Source: Branchiostoma floridae (taxonomy: Eukaryota > Chordata > Leptocardii > Amphioxiformes > Branchiostomatidae). Taken from it: a stretch of 64,000 nucleotides of DNA. The translations under genes and the position numbers were made by a program. The stretch covers positions 6,828,091 to 6,892,090 of the forward strand of contig NC_049993.1 in assembly GCF_000003815.2 (NCBI RefSeq). Direction: 5' to 3'. Positions 47,795 to 58,770 of this stretch are shown here, one piece after another. Within the stretch, counting starts at the first letter, position 1. Each line of letters starts with the position of its first letter. A model generated the notes under the pieces. The model had not been told where the DNA came from, did no database searches, and saw only the letters and a program-made list of their open reading frames with translations.

Positions 47795-48630
47795 AGATAA
47801 TATATCAAAGAGAGAGAGACTGAGATAGTTGCCATTGGTTTGAACGTTCAATATACCTCAGAGTAACTACGTCACAGCATTTGTCAGTTAAAACGTATTG
47901 TTCAGGAAGTAGAAAGGTGTCTCCAACTACCTGGAAGACTACATGCAAACGACTAGTGGATCTGCCGCAGCACACGGGTCAAAAGCTCCCCCTAACGGCT
48001 GAAATTATCACTGCAGGAAAAACACACCAAATAGCTGCAATAATGACATGAATCGCTAGGCGACCTCACTGATCTTTGAGAGGATATAGATTATACTACA
48101 AATTGATTTCTATGTCCTCATAGAGTAATTCTTATAAACTCGTATAACTTGATCATGCTTTCACCCACAATTTCAACAGCTGGTCTTTTTTTAAGTATTT
48201 CTAGTGACAGGAAATGATATATGCATAGCCTGGATACCATTCTCCGCGGTCGGCTTTGGGGAGCTTTACCCGGCACCGACCTGCTTCTGTCAGCCTGTCT
48301 GATTAGCTGCCCTTTGAGATTTCGCCGATAGAGCTTGTAGCCGGCCTTTTGAGTTTACCCCGCCCGGGCGCGACTAAATTAATCTAACCCCGTAAGAACT
48401 CCCCCGATGAGAAAGATATCAAGAAGTGTTCAGTGAACATGAAATGTAACAAAAGTGGCAAAAATCTACATATTCGAGCGCTACTTCAGAACTTCTACTA
48501 GCTCCTCTGGTAAATCATGTCTCAAAATGAACAGCATTATCATAAAAGTACTAACGGGTTGCTAGTTTGCTACACCGTTTTCTGAAACAAACTAGAAGAC
48601 AACCTACCCAATCTCCAAGCAGATGTTTGG
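47795..48630. other. Intergenic stretch
   Basis: No gene is recognised. At 48551-48600 a minus-strand piece reading CFRKRCSKLA resembles CFRKRCDKLT in the plus frame at 50833-50862, so a related coding-like relic occurs twice here. Confidence 0.5.
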
Positions 48631-48639
48631 CTGAAAGAT

Positions 48640-51600
48640 TGTCAAGTTTTCTGAGTAACTGTCGGGCTTCTCTGACAGTTTTTTTACCGCATATAAGCAG
48701 ATAAACAGTTGTTAAGGTAAAGCAGATTATGTCTACATATAGCCTTACCCTACTAATTACGAACAAGGATTGATGTCTACATAGATATGCAATGTAGGTG
48801 GCGCTTCGACGGACTGCCAAGGCGTTACATATGTGACGCCCCAAAATCGATCATTTCGATGTCAACTCGTGTTTGCAAGCCGTCAATGGTAATCGCAAGT
48901 GTACATGAAGACGTCTGGACCTTGTTGAGAAAGCTTTCAAAGCCTTATACCTAATGTCTTGCATATTCTATCATTTTTAAAAGTCGGGACGGTATACCCT
49001 ATCAGAGCCTAATCTGCAGTACCGCTCCCAGCCGCGCCGTGAAAAGTATCTAAGACGACCGTCAAATTGCCAAATTTCCATCTTTTCGGGAATGGGCAAA
49101 TGGTGAAAGGCTCGCAAAGGGTTTGAATTTTTGTGGTTTGTTTGACTCTGTTTTCAATAATGTGACCGTTTTAAGTGAAGAATGGCAATGTTTAAGACAT
49201 TTTACGAGGAAACAATTGAATTGCAGATTATCATTGAAAGTTTTAATAGCATTGTACAGTGGAATTTCAGGTTACAAACATGTTTCCGTCGCTTTTTACC
49301 AAAAAAGTGATCTATTGGACATGTCCTGTCAATTGTCACTTCCTAAAAGGCTACTATATTCATTCCGTTTTGTCTACCAATAGATTCAATTTTCTTTGAT
49401 AATTCTGTATGATGTGTGAGTACTTATCTGTGCAGTTCTCGTTATAAGTTGTGATCAAAAGTTTCCTCACATGTCTCTAAAGTCTTGCCGACAAAGACTC
49501 TGATTTCAACATTATAAAGCTGACATATATAAACGTCCATTACGACAGTTTACTCCAAGTTTGCAAATAAAAAAATTCTATTTCAAATCAAATGTTCTTC
49601 TTATTTCCGATCTATCTGAAAACCCAGCCTTTATTACAATCATTTGTGTTACAAGATACTCATGAACATAATTTATCCAACTCGCTGTTGATACGATGAT
49701 GAAAGTTAGATATCCAGTTTTAAAAGATGGCATATTGCAAATTGATTTAAGAAACTAGACAGAATAGTTCCTGGGGAGTCTTAAGATAATTTCTACAAAT
49801 ACTTGAATTATTTTGCGCCCCGGCGCAACGGGGTTTTAAAAGTTTTATTTTCTTTGCTTGTTTGTGAGACTGTCAATCACCCTTTGTGTCATAACCACAA
49901 GTAAAAGAGACATCTTACTGTAATGAAATAACCCTTTGCAAAAAGTTGAGCAGAAAATACTGCTAATTGTACAAGTACAAGCTTTCTATGAACCTTGCAT
50001 TGAAGACCCTTAATCAAGGGAGGGAAAAATAGGGTTGATATTACAGTATGAAAAGTTATGTAGAGTGGACAACACTTAGCTTTCTGAGTAACAAAGTATT
50101 TCATGTGTTTTACGTTTTGCGTTGGTTCCGTTCACGATTTTATCAGCTTTCAGTTTATCATAGTTTACGAGGTCTCACATATAATATTGATACTATTTTC
50201 ACGCTAGTGATTTACGACTTCTGGACGTATCTCGCTAGTAACATGTTAAATCATGTTGTTTATTAGAACCGTTGTTCTAAAGTTAAAGTAGCTCATGACT
50301 TTACAATGAAGAATAAGAAAGCAAGTTTTACTTGTGGTTTCTTAAACAACCCAAACATCAGAAATACATTTTCATTGTCAGCAACCAACTTATTTCACAA
50401 AATCACACCAAAACGTGATAACATACATATGTTCTTCTTACGCAAAATCTATCTTACGTTATTAGATTAGAGCTAGCATCTATCAACAGAACTCCAAATT
50501 CATGTTGATAAATTATGATAATAATTTAATTATGTACCCACTTTTCATCAGAATCAGCTAGCAGTCTAAAGACAAAACCTCTCCTGAGCTCTTTCTAAAT
50601 CATTCACTACAACTTCATCGAAACCATATCAGCAATACAGATGGTCACGCAGCACTCTGATTTGATTAATCAATATGGACCCCTGCACAAGAAAAATGAT
50701 ATGAACTTGCGTAAAATCATTAAAAGATCAAGGAGGTTATGGAGGGTTAAGAAACTATGCTTAGTACGCAAAATATATTGTATAACATAACCGAGGTCCT
50801 TTATCATGGCTACTTAATCAGGGGTAGGTTGTGTTGTTTCAGAAAACGGTGTGACAAGCTTACTCCCTCATTAAGTCTTATTTTAGCCCATAGCCCCATC
50901 AAACGGCTCCCCCTGTGTCCAATGTTATATTGCATCCGCAAGTAATCCACACACCTTGTGGCAATTTGAACTAAAAATTGCATCTAATAATGCACAAACA
51001 GGCAGAAACATCGTTTGATTGCTTCAATATCTTTTTGTTTGATAGATAAAAATGAAATTTGGATGTGACAGCGCTTCAAAACGAGACAATTTAACAGGGT
51101 GTGCACGCGCGACCACTTCTATAGGTAAATGTTATGGGACCGTGTCATTTGTGACGTAGTATCTTGCGATTTTGTTTGTAAAATGTCTTTAACATTGTCA
51201 TTTTTAGTTTTAGATGGCCAAATTGTCGAAAACAAAGTCAACAAAGCCTTAAAAATTAAAACCCCTATGCGAGTCTTTCGTGATTTCCCCATTCCCGAAA
51301 ATGCCGAAATTTGGCAATTTGACGGTCGTCTTAGTCACTTTTCTGGTCGCGGCCGGGAGCGGTACTGCAGATTGGGCTCTGATAGGGTATGCCGTTCCTA
51401 CTTGTAAAATGATGAAATGTACAAGTCAGTAAGCTTGAATCCAGGAAAAGAGTTCCAAATAGCTCTAGACATAGACATATAGACCTTTAACACAATACCA
51501 TTCATGGAAGGACGTTTTGTGGGATCCGCCATGTAACACCATGGCCTCCCGTCGAAGCGCCCCCTACATTTATGTTCTGTGCGTTATTTGTGGATTTAAG

Positions 51601-51720
51601 ACATACGTGGACATCGTATCCGTTTTCCTTTAACAGCTTTGGCCTTTTCCTCAACTGTCCATCTGCTTATATGGGGTAAAGGACTGCCAGAGACGCCTGG
51701 CCGTCATCCAGAAAACATTA
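48640..51720. repeat. 3-kb inverted repeat with roughly 500-bp arms
   Basis: The left arm (about 48640-49135) and right arm (about 51220-51720) are reverse complements with many changes. Shared blocks are GGAGCGGTACTGCAGATT, CTCTGATAGGGTAT, GTCGAAGCGCC and ATCTGCTTATATG. Both arms carry a related decayed reading frame (RERYCRLGSDRV on the right). The spacer of about 2 kb is AT-rich with no long frame. It could be a degraded foldback element or an inverted duplication of a pseudogene. Confidence 0.7.
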
Positions 51721-52846
51721 CGATCTGGCACCGTAACATCTGCTTGGATTACCTACGACAGCCTTTTACTTGATTGTTCACCCGCTTTATATTGAACATC
51801 TTATCAGCAGACCAACAAATGATAAAGAAATTACATATTGATAAACCTACAACTTTACTCCTATCAAAATAACAATCTCTCTCATTCCCAGAATTTCGAG
51901 CTGGGAAACGAGGTGGGCTCATATGGGGGTTGATATTCCTTTCTTTCTTAATCTTGTTCTTGACATTGAGGCCTAGTCGGGCCATCTTTAGTCCGGGATT
52001 TGAATCGTGGATAAACGGTTTTCATACATGCTTCCAGATTTTGAGTCCTGTTTTACCAGAGGGGCTAGAATGAACGCCTGAATATTTAGCCTTTGCCACT
52101 TTTTTCCACATTTCAGTTTAAATACTGTTCCGTATTGTCGTTACAAGTATCATTTCCCTTCGCTTAGAATATCTATTAACACTGACTAAAGGATCTTAAG
52201 TCAACTTTGGGATAGGAGTGGAATAGAATCCATACACAAACCACTATAATCATATAGCTTCTCAAGCTACTATCATTCAGTCACATCAGTTCAACTCTGT
52301 TACTTAAACACTATCTTACCCCTTTAATGTTTTCTTAACTTTCACAATTCTTTGAGCTATTTCTAGGTATTATCCCCATATTCTGTTGTAAGCTGACTGC
52401 TTGTATAAAGCCAGCACTGCCAGATTCTTCTGCCCAACTCAAGTAAACTAAGGAAAAAAAAGAAGAGATCCATGCCAAACACATCTCACAAACAAGGAGA
52501 AACTTTATTAGATGGACAGGTCAGTGTACTGCCAAGTGTTCTTCTGTCATTCACAGTCCTATATAGTAAAGCTGCCCAAAAGAACTTAAATCAAATTAAA
52601 ATACATGTAGTATACGGCAACACACACTACTTAGCCTTTGTGAATAACACACACTTTCCTCCATACTAGCAATTCTTTCTGTCCTGTCTTTTATAGTATT
52701 TGGAGATACTGAATATACCTTTCATTGAAGTTTCCCAATCTAACGGTGATTAGGTAAAGGCATAATCACTATCACAAAGTTATACCACAGAGTCCAGCAA
52801 ATACAGGCACAAAACAAAAACAATGAGCAAAGTATGAAAATCCATG
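51721..52846. other. Intergenic stretch
   Basis: No gene is recognised. A minus-strand AATAAA equivalent (TTTATT) at 52504-52509 may be an alternative end for SF3A2. Confidence 0.45.
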
Positions 52847-52852
52847 TTTATT
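52847..52852 (-). terminator. Candidate polyadenylation signal for SF3A2
   Basis: TTTATT on the plus strand is AATAAA on the minus strand, about 540 bp past the assembly gap that hides the stop codon. Confidence 0.4.
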
Positions 52853-53179
52853 TCAAGGAGCAATGTTCATACAGTGCTGACTGTATTTCAGTAAGACAAT
52901 CAGGTAAATACATGTACACACTACAAAAATGTCACTTGCTTTTGGACAATATTTTCCGTAATTTTACACCTATCTTGAGATGGCTGAAATGTATTTGATC
53001 TGCCTCAGAAAGTAACAAAATAACATAAACCAATACAATACTGTTTAGACTTCAAATGGTGTAGATTATTTCAAACAGTGTCTAGAATGTTGGGCCAACA
53101 CTTCTTGGTTGTTTCTGATCTGCACGTATGACATGAAATTTTGTCGACAAAGACTATACTTCAAGGTAATAATAAGATA

Positions 53180-53362
53180 TGCCAAACAGCAGTTACTCAA
53201 GCAACTTGATATGATTTTGGAAACAGTCAGACTTTTCTGGCAACCTACACTACCTTTCCTTTTTGTGGGTGACTCTATGAAAGGCTACGAATCGAATGCT
53301 ACCTGAATTGTCTGACCATTTCCAAAATCATATCCAGTTGCTTGAGTAACTACTGTTTGGCA
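53180..53362. repeat. Short inverted repeat of an interspersed motif
   Basis: Arms 53180-53232 and 53311-53362 share, in opposite orientation, GCCAAACAG(C/T)AGTTACTC, AAGCAACT(T/G)GATATGATT and TTGGAAA(C/T). Part of it (GCAACTGGATATGATTTTGG) also occurs at 39227-39246. This is repeat DNA, so the frame joined to SF3A2 across the gap here is not its C-terminus. Confidence 0.8.
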
Positions 53363-53390
53363 TGTACATGAGTTTAATTCATGCTGTTCC

Positions 53391-53490
53391 NNNNNNNNNN
53401 NNNNNNNNNNNNNNNNNNNNNNNNNNNNNNNNNNNNNNNNNNNNNNNNNNNNNNNNNNNNNNNNNNNNNNNNNNNNNNNNNNNNNNNNNN
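53391..53490. other. Assembly gap (100 N) in the last SF3A2 exon
   Basis: Run of N inside or just past the proline-rich 3' coding part of SF3A2. The GC- and proline-codon-rich repeat probably caused it. Confidence 1.
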
Positions 53491-53869
53491 GGGGCCCGCC
53501 CGGCGGCCCCAGGGGCTGGCTCGTGGGTGGGGGCCCGGGCTGCGACGTAGGAGGACCCCCATGTTGATGACCAGGAGGCATACCCATGAAACCTCTGGGA
53601 GGGCCGTGGTGGAACCCTGGGGGCATGTTTGGTGGTTCCCTGGGTCCCCCCTCTCCCGGCGGTCCTCTTGGGGGGAACATTCCAGGCGGCATTCCAAACG
53701 GAGGGGGTGGGCACCTGGGTCCCCCTGGTGGGGCCATGTTGGAGGGTGGTTCTGGCATGCGTGGTGGGCCGGGCGGGGGGCCGGATGGAGGGCCACTCTG
53801 GGGCGGGCCGGAGGGCGGCACATTCGGCTGCTGCTTAGGGTCCAGCTTGAAGTGGAACTGCAGGAAAAA
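53491..53869 (-). CDS. SF3A2: SF3A2 exon 7: end of core and proline-rich tail
   Basis: Acceptor TATCCACCCAG. It opens FFLQFHFKLDPKQQPN and continues in a Pro/Gly-rich tail (PPSGPP, GMPPGM, PPGHQHGGPP) until the gap. Confidence 0.9.
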
Positions 53870-56800
53870 CTGGGTGGATAAAAAAGAACTGTTAGATACA
53901 GTGTCTATCACAGAAGAATGATAAAAGGCTCACGCTTGTTTCTTTTTGAAAAGGTTCCACGCAACTCTATCCTTACTCTCATGTAGTCACGATTTTCTTG
54001 TTGTACCATAGTTTTTTTATTGAAGCTATAACAGCACCTACCATTGACTTATGACAACATTTTCAAACTGTTTTGTACGACACATCCATAACTGTCAAAG
54101 ATACTATTGTATAGTTTAATGGTTACACCTACAACGTTGTTTGGCTGTACCTGTTTTGTCTCCCTGTTCCACTGAGTCCAGAACTTCCCTTCACTCTTAT
54201 CAACCTCTCTGCTGGGGATCTGTGGGGCACAAACCAAAGACACTTGTCTCATAGTGATCACAACTGAAGCAAGAGCAAAGCAGTACATCATATTTTACTA
54301 GAACATCCTAAACTGTGTGTTTCACTATGTTCTGTTTTCATGAGTGTCTTCAGTCAAGATGGCTGTAGCCTTTAAGTTTGCTGGGCTTTCATTTCTCCAG
54401 TAAGGAGAAAATGAAGTGTTTGCGATGGGCAGAAGACATTTGCCATATAGTGATCACAACTGAACTAAGAGCAAAGGTAAAACATACTGCATTGCATGTT
54501 CACCATGTTTTGTTTCGTTGAGTGTTTTCAGTTAAAATACTAATACTATAGATGGCTTTAAGTTGGCAGGGCTTTAATTTTTTATGTTAGGGAGAAGATG
54601 GAGTGTTCACAATGGGTACAAGGATTTTTGCAGACATTTTAGGTTCATGATGAAGAGGGTTGCAGGAATTCCAGCAGGTGTAGAAACAGTCTCACCTTGA
54701 AGGCGATGTTCTCGTACGGTTCGGCTGCGAAGATGAGGTACTGCCAGCGTCTGTCAGGGGGCTCTACTCTCTGTTCGTATGCAGACATGAAGCGATGTCG
54801 CGGGGAGATGGCCTCCACCACCTCAGGGTAGTCAATCTGAGAGAAAACAACAAAAGCCGGCTGCTAGCCTATAGACGTGCCACATATGGTATGGTGCCAC
54901 TGTGTGTAACTATGGGAATATGTCACAGGTACTAGTCTTCCTTGATATAAGACTCTGTAAACCTGAAAATAACTTCAATGATGCAATAAAGCAGTCTGAC
55001 CTACCTGGTACAGCAGACTTTGTTGTCCTGTTTCTGGATCTCTCTGTTTAGTAACTGGACAAAAAGAGAAAAAAAGAACTCAACTTTAAAAGCTCCTAGA
55101 CCTTACAGTTACAAGATGTGTTAATATGACATATAAACCTCCTTAGGTAATACAATTAAACACTAGGGAGAAGGTCAAATCAAGTCCACAGTATCACCTA
55201 GTAGAGAAAACAGGTACAAGTATATAACATGTAGCTTACCTTTGTAACCTGGTCTGCCAATCTTGACAAACTTCTTAGTTTCCACCCTGTCTCTGGCTGG
55301 AGCTGGCTGAGCTGGGGAGTCTTTAGCTTCCTTTGCTGCACGGCGAGCCCTGAGGTAGGAAAAATCATTCATTATTTCTGATTCAAACTACTGTTATCAT
55401 ATACCAGTATTGTCTTCTTTTGGTTGGTTGTATTGCATCCCTGGAGAACTGCCTCATGACAGACTAGTAACACATTGATAGTTTTGTACTGAGCAGTACA
55501 AGCTGCATGTCCAAACAGATTTAATTGATCCTCTCACAAAAGGAAGATCAGGTATTGTTCTGACCGAGTGATGTGCTTTTCCCTAGGGCACAATGTTGGA
55601 GCCTATACACCTTTCTCACGCGGCGGCCATGATAGATTGAAGACGAGGTCAATGAGGCAAACAGACAAAAACTTATTTCTAAAATCAGCTGCCATTTAGT
55701 TTTCACCCAAACCACACAAATTTTCACAACACAAGATCAAGTAATAAATATTATAACCGAAAGATATAGCAATTTAGAGTAGCGTACACTGATCCCATAG
55801 TCCCTCAAGAGATGCAAAATAAAAACATAATAATGCAAATATTTGACAGACATGCAGCCATTCTCTTATTGGTCTATTTCCTAATTGCCACGCTTTCTTT
55901 GGTTGAACTGCTAATTATGATGGACAGTCTTTTGTTTGCCTCATTGAACTCGTTTTAGATCTATCATGGCCACCGCGTGAGAAAGGTGTACTAGTATTGC
56001 ATGAACAATGTCAACAGTTCTACTGAACACATTAATAAAGTTAGATTCTCATATCAACGCATTTATACAATTATAAATAGAACTTACAAGTTGGCCTGGT
56101 GCTTCTTTCCCTGGGTATGTGCCAGATAACTTCCCTGGGATTGACAGCAAAAGAGTTAGTAACATCATAGTCATCAACAGTTGTGCAACACATTAACTTT
56201 ATTAAGATTTCAATACTTAATTAGACACAACATAATTAGACAGGGTTCAGTTGTACGGAATATCAGGGTTCTAGCCAGGATTTCATTTTAGTGTAGTGGG
56301 AATGGCATTGTAGAGAAGCGACCAATCAGGAGATTGGTGTGGAAGGGGGGTCTTGGCCCTTCCACAGTGAGATTTTGACATTGTAGAGTTAAAAGTTGAC
56401 ATCACATGTAATTTGAAGGATTTTTGGTCAGTTTTGAATGGCATATCATCATTTTTCATTGTTCAGACATTGATTAGACATTGTTGAACAAGCAAATGAT
56501 AGCAAAGCACCACTACACTAGTTAAAAATTAGCGTAGTGGCCCTTATTTTAGCGTAGTGGTCACGAAATTTTAGCGTAGTGGCTCACTACGCTAAAATGC
56601 ACTAGCTAGAACCCTGAATATAAATCAATGCCTTACACAACTATAGGTTACAGCCACTCATTCACTGCATGGATTTATCATTGTGTGCTATCTTGCTTAG
56701 ATTTATATAATTGTGTGTTGATTATGTCTAATTTTTGTCTTTCAAATCAAAGCAACAACAAGAAGGTTTTGTCAGATGACAGAAGGACAAACACTAAGGA

Positions 56801-57437
56801 GAACCCTGGTGTGAATCAAGTTCAATCAACACTACAGCAGGGCTCTAGCCAGCTCGAAATGTTTTTCCGTCAGCCAATTCCCATTGTCGCGAAAATCGCG
56901 AAAACAGTCTTCCATGACTGAGTTAGAAAGACTGAGCTGAGACCTTGAAAAACGGGTTTTTAATGAGATTATCGTATGCTAAAGGGTGCCGACACACTTC
57001 GTCAACAATAATAACAATAGCAAAACAAACAGTGTGTGGCTTTTACGGCCGTGGACGGCGTCTCCAAACCACCTGTAGCTTCCACCTAGAATTTTTGTCC
57101 GTCAAGGTTGACAGATTGGTTTTAAAATTTTTCCGTCACACGCAGCAAATTTCCGTCAATTGACGGAAAAACGGACGCTGGCTAGAGCCCTGCACTACAG
57201 AGAACTATTCTCTACCTCATTGTTGTGAAGAGTGAGACACAGTTTGCACTCGTACGACCCCAGGTGGTTCTTCATGAAATACGGGTCCTTGTTGAGATCG
57301 ATGGTTTCCAGCGCCAACTGTCGCAGCCTCTCCCGGCGGTCACGGTTGGTCTCCGAGGTGGAGGCCACCCCGCCGCTTCCCGTCTTCCCGCCAGCGCGGT
57401 TCTGGAAGTCCATGGTGGCGGTGTGCTGTCTACTTGC
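53491..57437 (-). CDS. SF3A2: SF3A2 (SAP62/SF3a66), splicing factor 3A subunit 2; spliced, 3' end in gap
   Basis: Seven coding exons on the minus strand. The protein is a subunit of the SF3a complex of the U2 snRNP, needed to form the 17S U2 particle and recognise the branch site in the nucleus. The start MDFQNRAGGKTGSGGVAS and the C2H2 zinc finger with matrin-type spacing (CKLC in exon 1, HTQGKKH in exon 2) are those of the family. So are the FVKIGRPGYK block, the DPETGQQSLLYQ block, the PPDRRWQYLIFAAEPYE block and the FFLQFHFK end of the core. The C-terminal exon is a proline-rich tail of PPGPP-like repeats, as in other animals. A strong Kozak context (CGCCACCATGG) marks the start. An acceptor (TTTTTTCATAG) 24 bp upstream shows that a non-coding first exon lies further up. 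The stop codon is not visible because of the gap. Confidence 0.95.
54151..54219 (-). CDS. SF3A2: SF3A2 exon 6
   Basis: 23 residues, IPSREVDKSEGKFWTQWNRE then TKQ, phase 0-0. Acceptor GCCCCACAG, donor CAG|GTACAG. The sequence is almost invariant in the family. Confidence 0.95.
54220..54695. other. SF3A2 intron
   Basis: No repeat family is named, but ATAGTGATCACAACTGAA recurs (54251-54267 and 54457-54473) with the AGAGCAAAG that follows, suggesting an internal duplication of about 206 bp. Confidence 0.5.
54696..54836 (-). CDS. SF3A2: SF3A2 exon 5
   Basis: 47 residues, phase 0-0: IDYPEVVEAISPRHRFMSAY then the PPDRRWQYLIFAAEPYE block. Acceptor TTTCTCTCAG, donor AAG|GTGAGA. Confidence 0.95.
55005..55054 (-). 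CDS. SF3A2: SF3A2 exon 4
   Basis: 50 bp, phase 1 in and 0 out, giving VTKQRDPETGQQSLLYQ after joining. Acceptor TTTTGTCCAG, donor CAG|GTAGGT. Confidence 0.95.
55240..55349 (-). CDS. SF3A2: SF3A2 exon 3
   Basis: 110 bp, phase 2 in and 1 out: ARRAAKEAKDSPAQPAPARD then ETKKFVKIGRPGYK. Acceptor CTACCTCAG, donor AAAG|GTAAGC. Confidence 0.95.
55608..55988. mobile_element. TA-flanked MITE with long inverted repeats, in an SF3A2 intron
   Basis: CACCTTTCTCACGCGG and CCGCGTGAGAAAGGTG are perfect 16-bp ends. They continue with small differences through GGCCATGATAGAT / ATCTATCATGGCC and AATGAGGCAAAC / GTTTGCCTCATT (about 60 bp in all). TA borders both sides (55606-55607, 55989-55990), as in Tc1/mariner-type MITEs. 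The element is 381 bp. Confidence 0.92.
56088..56134 (-). CDS. SF3A2: SF3A2 exon 2: second half of the zinc finger
   Basis: 47 bp, phase 0 in and 2 out: GSYLAHTQGKKHQAN. Its two histidines complete the C2H2 finger begun by CKLC in exon 1. Acceptor CAATCCCAG, donor CTT|GTAAGT. Confidence 0.95.
56264..56616. mobile_element. hAT-like MITE with GCGTAGTGG subrepeats
   Basis: The left end CAGGGTTCTAGCCAGG pairs with the right end CTAGCTAGAACCCTG. Inside both ends ATTTTAG(C/T)GTAGTGG-type motifs recur in the two orientations. The flanks share only AATAT, so the 8-bp duplication is not proven. It lies in the first SF3A2 coding intron. Confidence 0.75.
56838..57192. mobile_element. hAT MITE, complete copy C, 8-bp target duplication CACTACAG
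   Basis: The same family as 1-295 and 39696-40032: ends CAGGGCTCTAGCCAGC / GCTGGCTAGAGCCCTG, with CACTACAG directly at both sides (56830-56837, 57193-57200). It is 355 bp long and ends 23 bp from SF3A2 exon 1. Confidence 0.95.
57216..57437 (-). CDS. SF3A2: SF3A2 exon 1 (coding): start and first half of the zinc finger
   Basis: The exon runs from an acceptor TTTTTTCATAG through 24 bases of 5' UTR to ATG at 57411-57413, then 66 codons to donor GAG|GTAGAG. It contains RDRRERLRQLALETIDLNKD and SYECKLC. The start context CGCCACCATGG is optimal. Confidence 0.95.
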
Positions 57438-57789
57438 CTATGAAAAAACTAGAAATGCAGTTTGGTTTAGTCACTGTTCTGTTATAAAAAGAACTCTCCT
57501 AAAGTGACAAGAAATTTATGGTACACAACTGTTGAAAAATTAATGCAGAAATAAATCACATCATAGAAGTCTTATTGCAAGTTTACTCCATATAATTTGG
57601 TTTATGGTGAAGTGCCTGAAAATTTGTAACAAAATTTTACATTACAATAACGTTACACGAAACAAATTGTGATTATCACTACTCTAGAGTAAACCAAATG
57701 CAACCATTCCTTGTCTTGAAATTCCAATCGACAGCTCAAAAAAGGCGGTAAACTGAATAAAGTCGCAGTTACTCTTCCTAGCTGCTCCA

Positions 57790-58273
57790 CAAGGTCTCAG
57801 AACACAGTATTTATACGCGACCCCCGTCCCCAAAAGTAGTTCGGGTTAAAATAGTGCACCGCAGTACTTGCAAAGGCCGTAGTTATTCTTCCGTGTACAA
57901 CAGCGAGGTGGAAACTGTGGTGAATGGTAGAGGAATAGATCGTTGTTGATACGGTATAAGTTGGATTACGTTGCTCCTTCGGCCAGCGGGAATTTGCGCC
58001 TTGATACTGTTACCGGCACTTCCTGTTCGTCGCCTGCAGTTCCATGACCTCCGCTGGGGGTCAAATCAAAGTGTCTTTTATAGAAAAACGAGCAGGCAAA
58101 TCTATGCTCATTTTCAGATATGTTGTAGGTCGTACCCTCGACTTCAACATACTAAATTCTTGTAAATTGTATCTGCACCTTTCTATAGGTTTTGAGTCGT
58201 CGAACCACCTCACTTTGGGGTCCTTAACCATGTAAATCCCCATAGGCGAAAAACTGTGTTCTGAGACCTTGAA
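57790..58273. mobile_element. 484-bp TIR unit, copy 1
   Basis: The ends CAAGGTCTCAGAACACAGT and ACTGTGTTCTGAGACCTTG are perfect 19-bp inverted repeats. The whole unit, including two chance frames, recurs at 58771-59254. No clear target duplication is seen. It lies upstream of SF3A2. Confidence 0.9.
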
Positions 58274-58770
58274 TCACAGCGTTAATTCCCCAGGGACGGG
58301 TAATAACATTGAATTCGACTGATATGTTAGGAATTGACCTCGGCTGACTTGAACTGTAACGTTTTCGTTACCGTCAGAACCTCCGTTACCATGGCAACGG
58401 CCGCCAAGACCGCTCCCTATGCTTAAGTATAGGACTTAGTGCGGTCTAAAGCCCGCTCGACCCCCCCCCCTTTTCCGCCCTAAAAAAGACTAACCCCCAA
58501 TCCAAATCACTCAGAGCGGTAGAATGTGGTCTGGCAAGCATCTTGTAGAAGAAAAAGTCAACCAGAATATTAAATTTGTTGAGATAATGAGACCAACTAG
58601 CGGCCCCTCAGATAGTCCTTGTACAGGGCCGACACCTGTGCTAGGCGCCGAAGTGCAAAGTTGGCCATATCTCAGGAACCATTTGGATTTCTGTTCTAAA
58701 ACTTGGTACGGTTTTATATCTTGACTAGTTTTATTGTATGAATGAAAAGAAATCCAAGGTCAAGTTGGTT
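58274..58770. promoter_or_regulatory. GC-richer spacer between the two 484-bp units, probable promoter region
   Basis: The spacer contains a perfect RFX-type X-box (58385-58398) and a C-run near 58460. It could hold the non-coding first exon or promoter of SF3A2. No TATA box is seen in a convincing place. Confidence 0.35.
58385..58398. promoter_or_regulatory. X-box (RFX binding motif)
   Basis: GTTACCATGGCAAC fits the X-box consensus (GTNRCC, 0-3 bases, RGYAAC) at every position and is nearly palindromic. RFX factors bind such sites in many ciliary and other gene promoters. Confidence 0.65.

Noticed and set aside
53285..53911. A single 208-codon frame across the gap as the complete SF3A2 last exon
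   Set aside because: The frame is joined by 100 unknown bases, and the sequence past the gap is interspersed repeat DNA.
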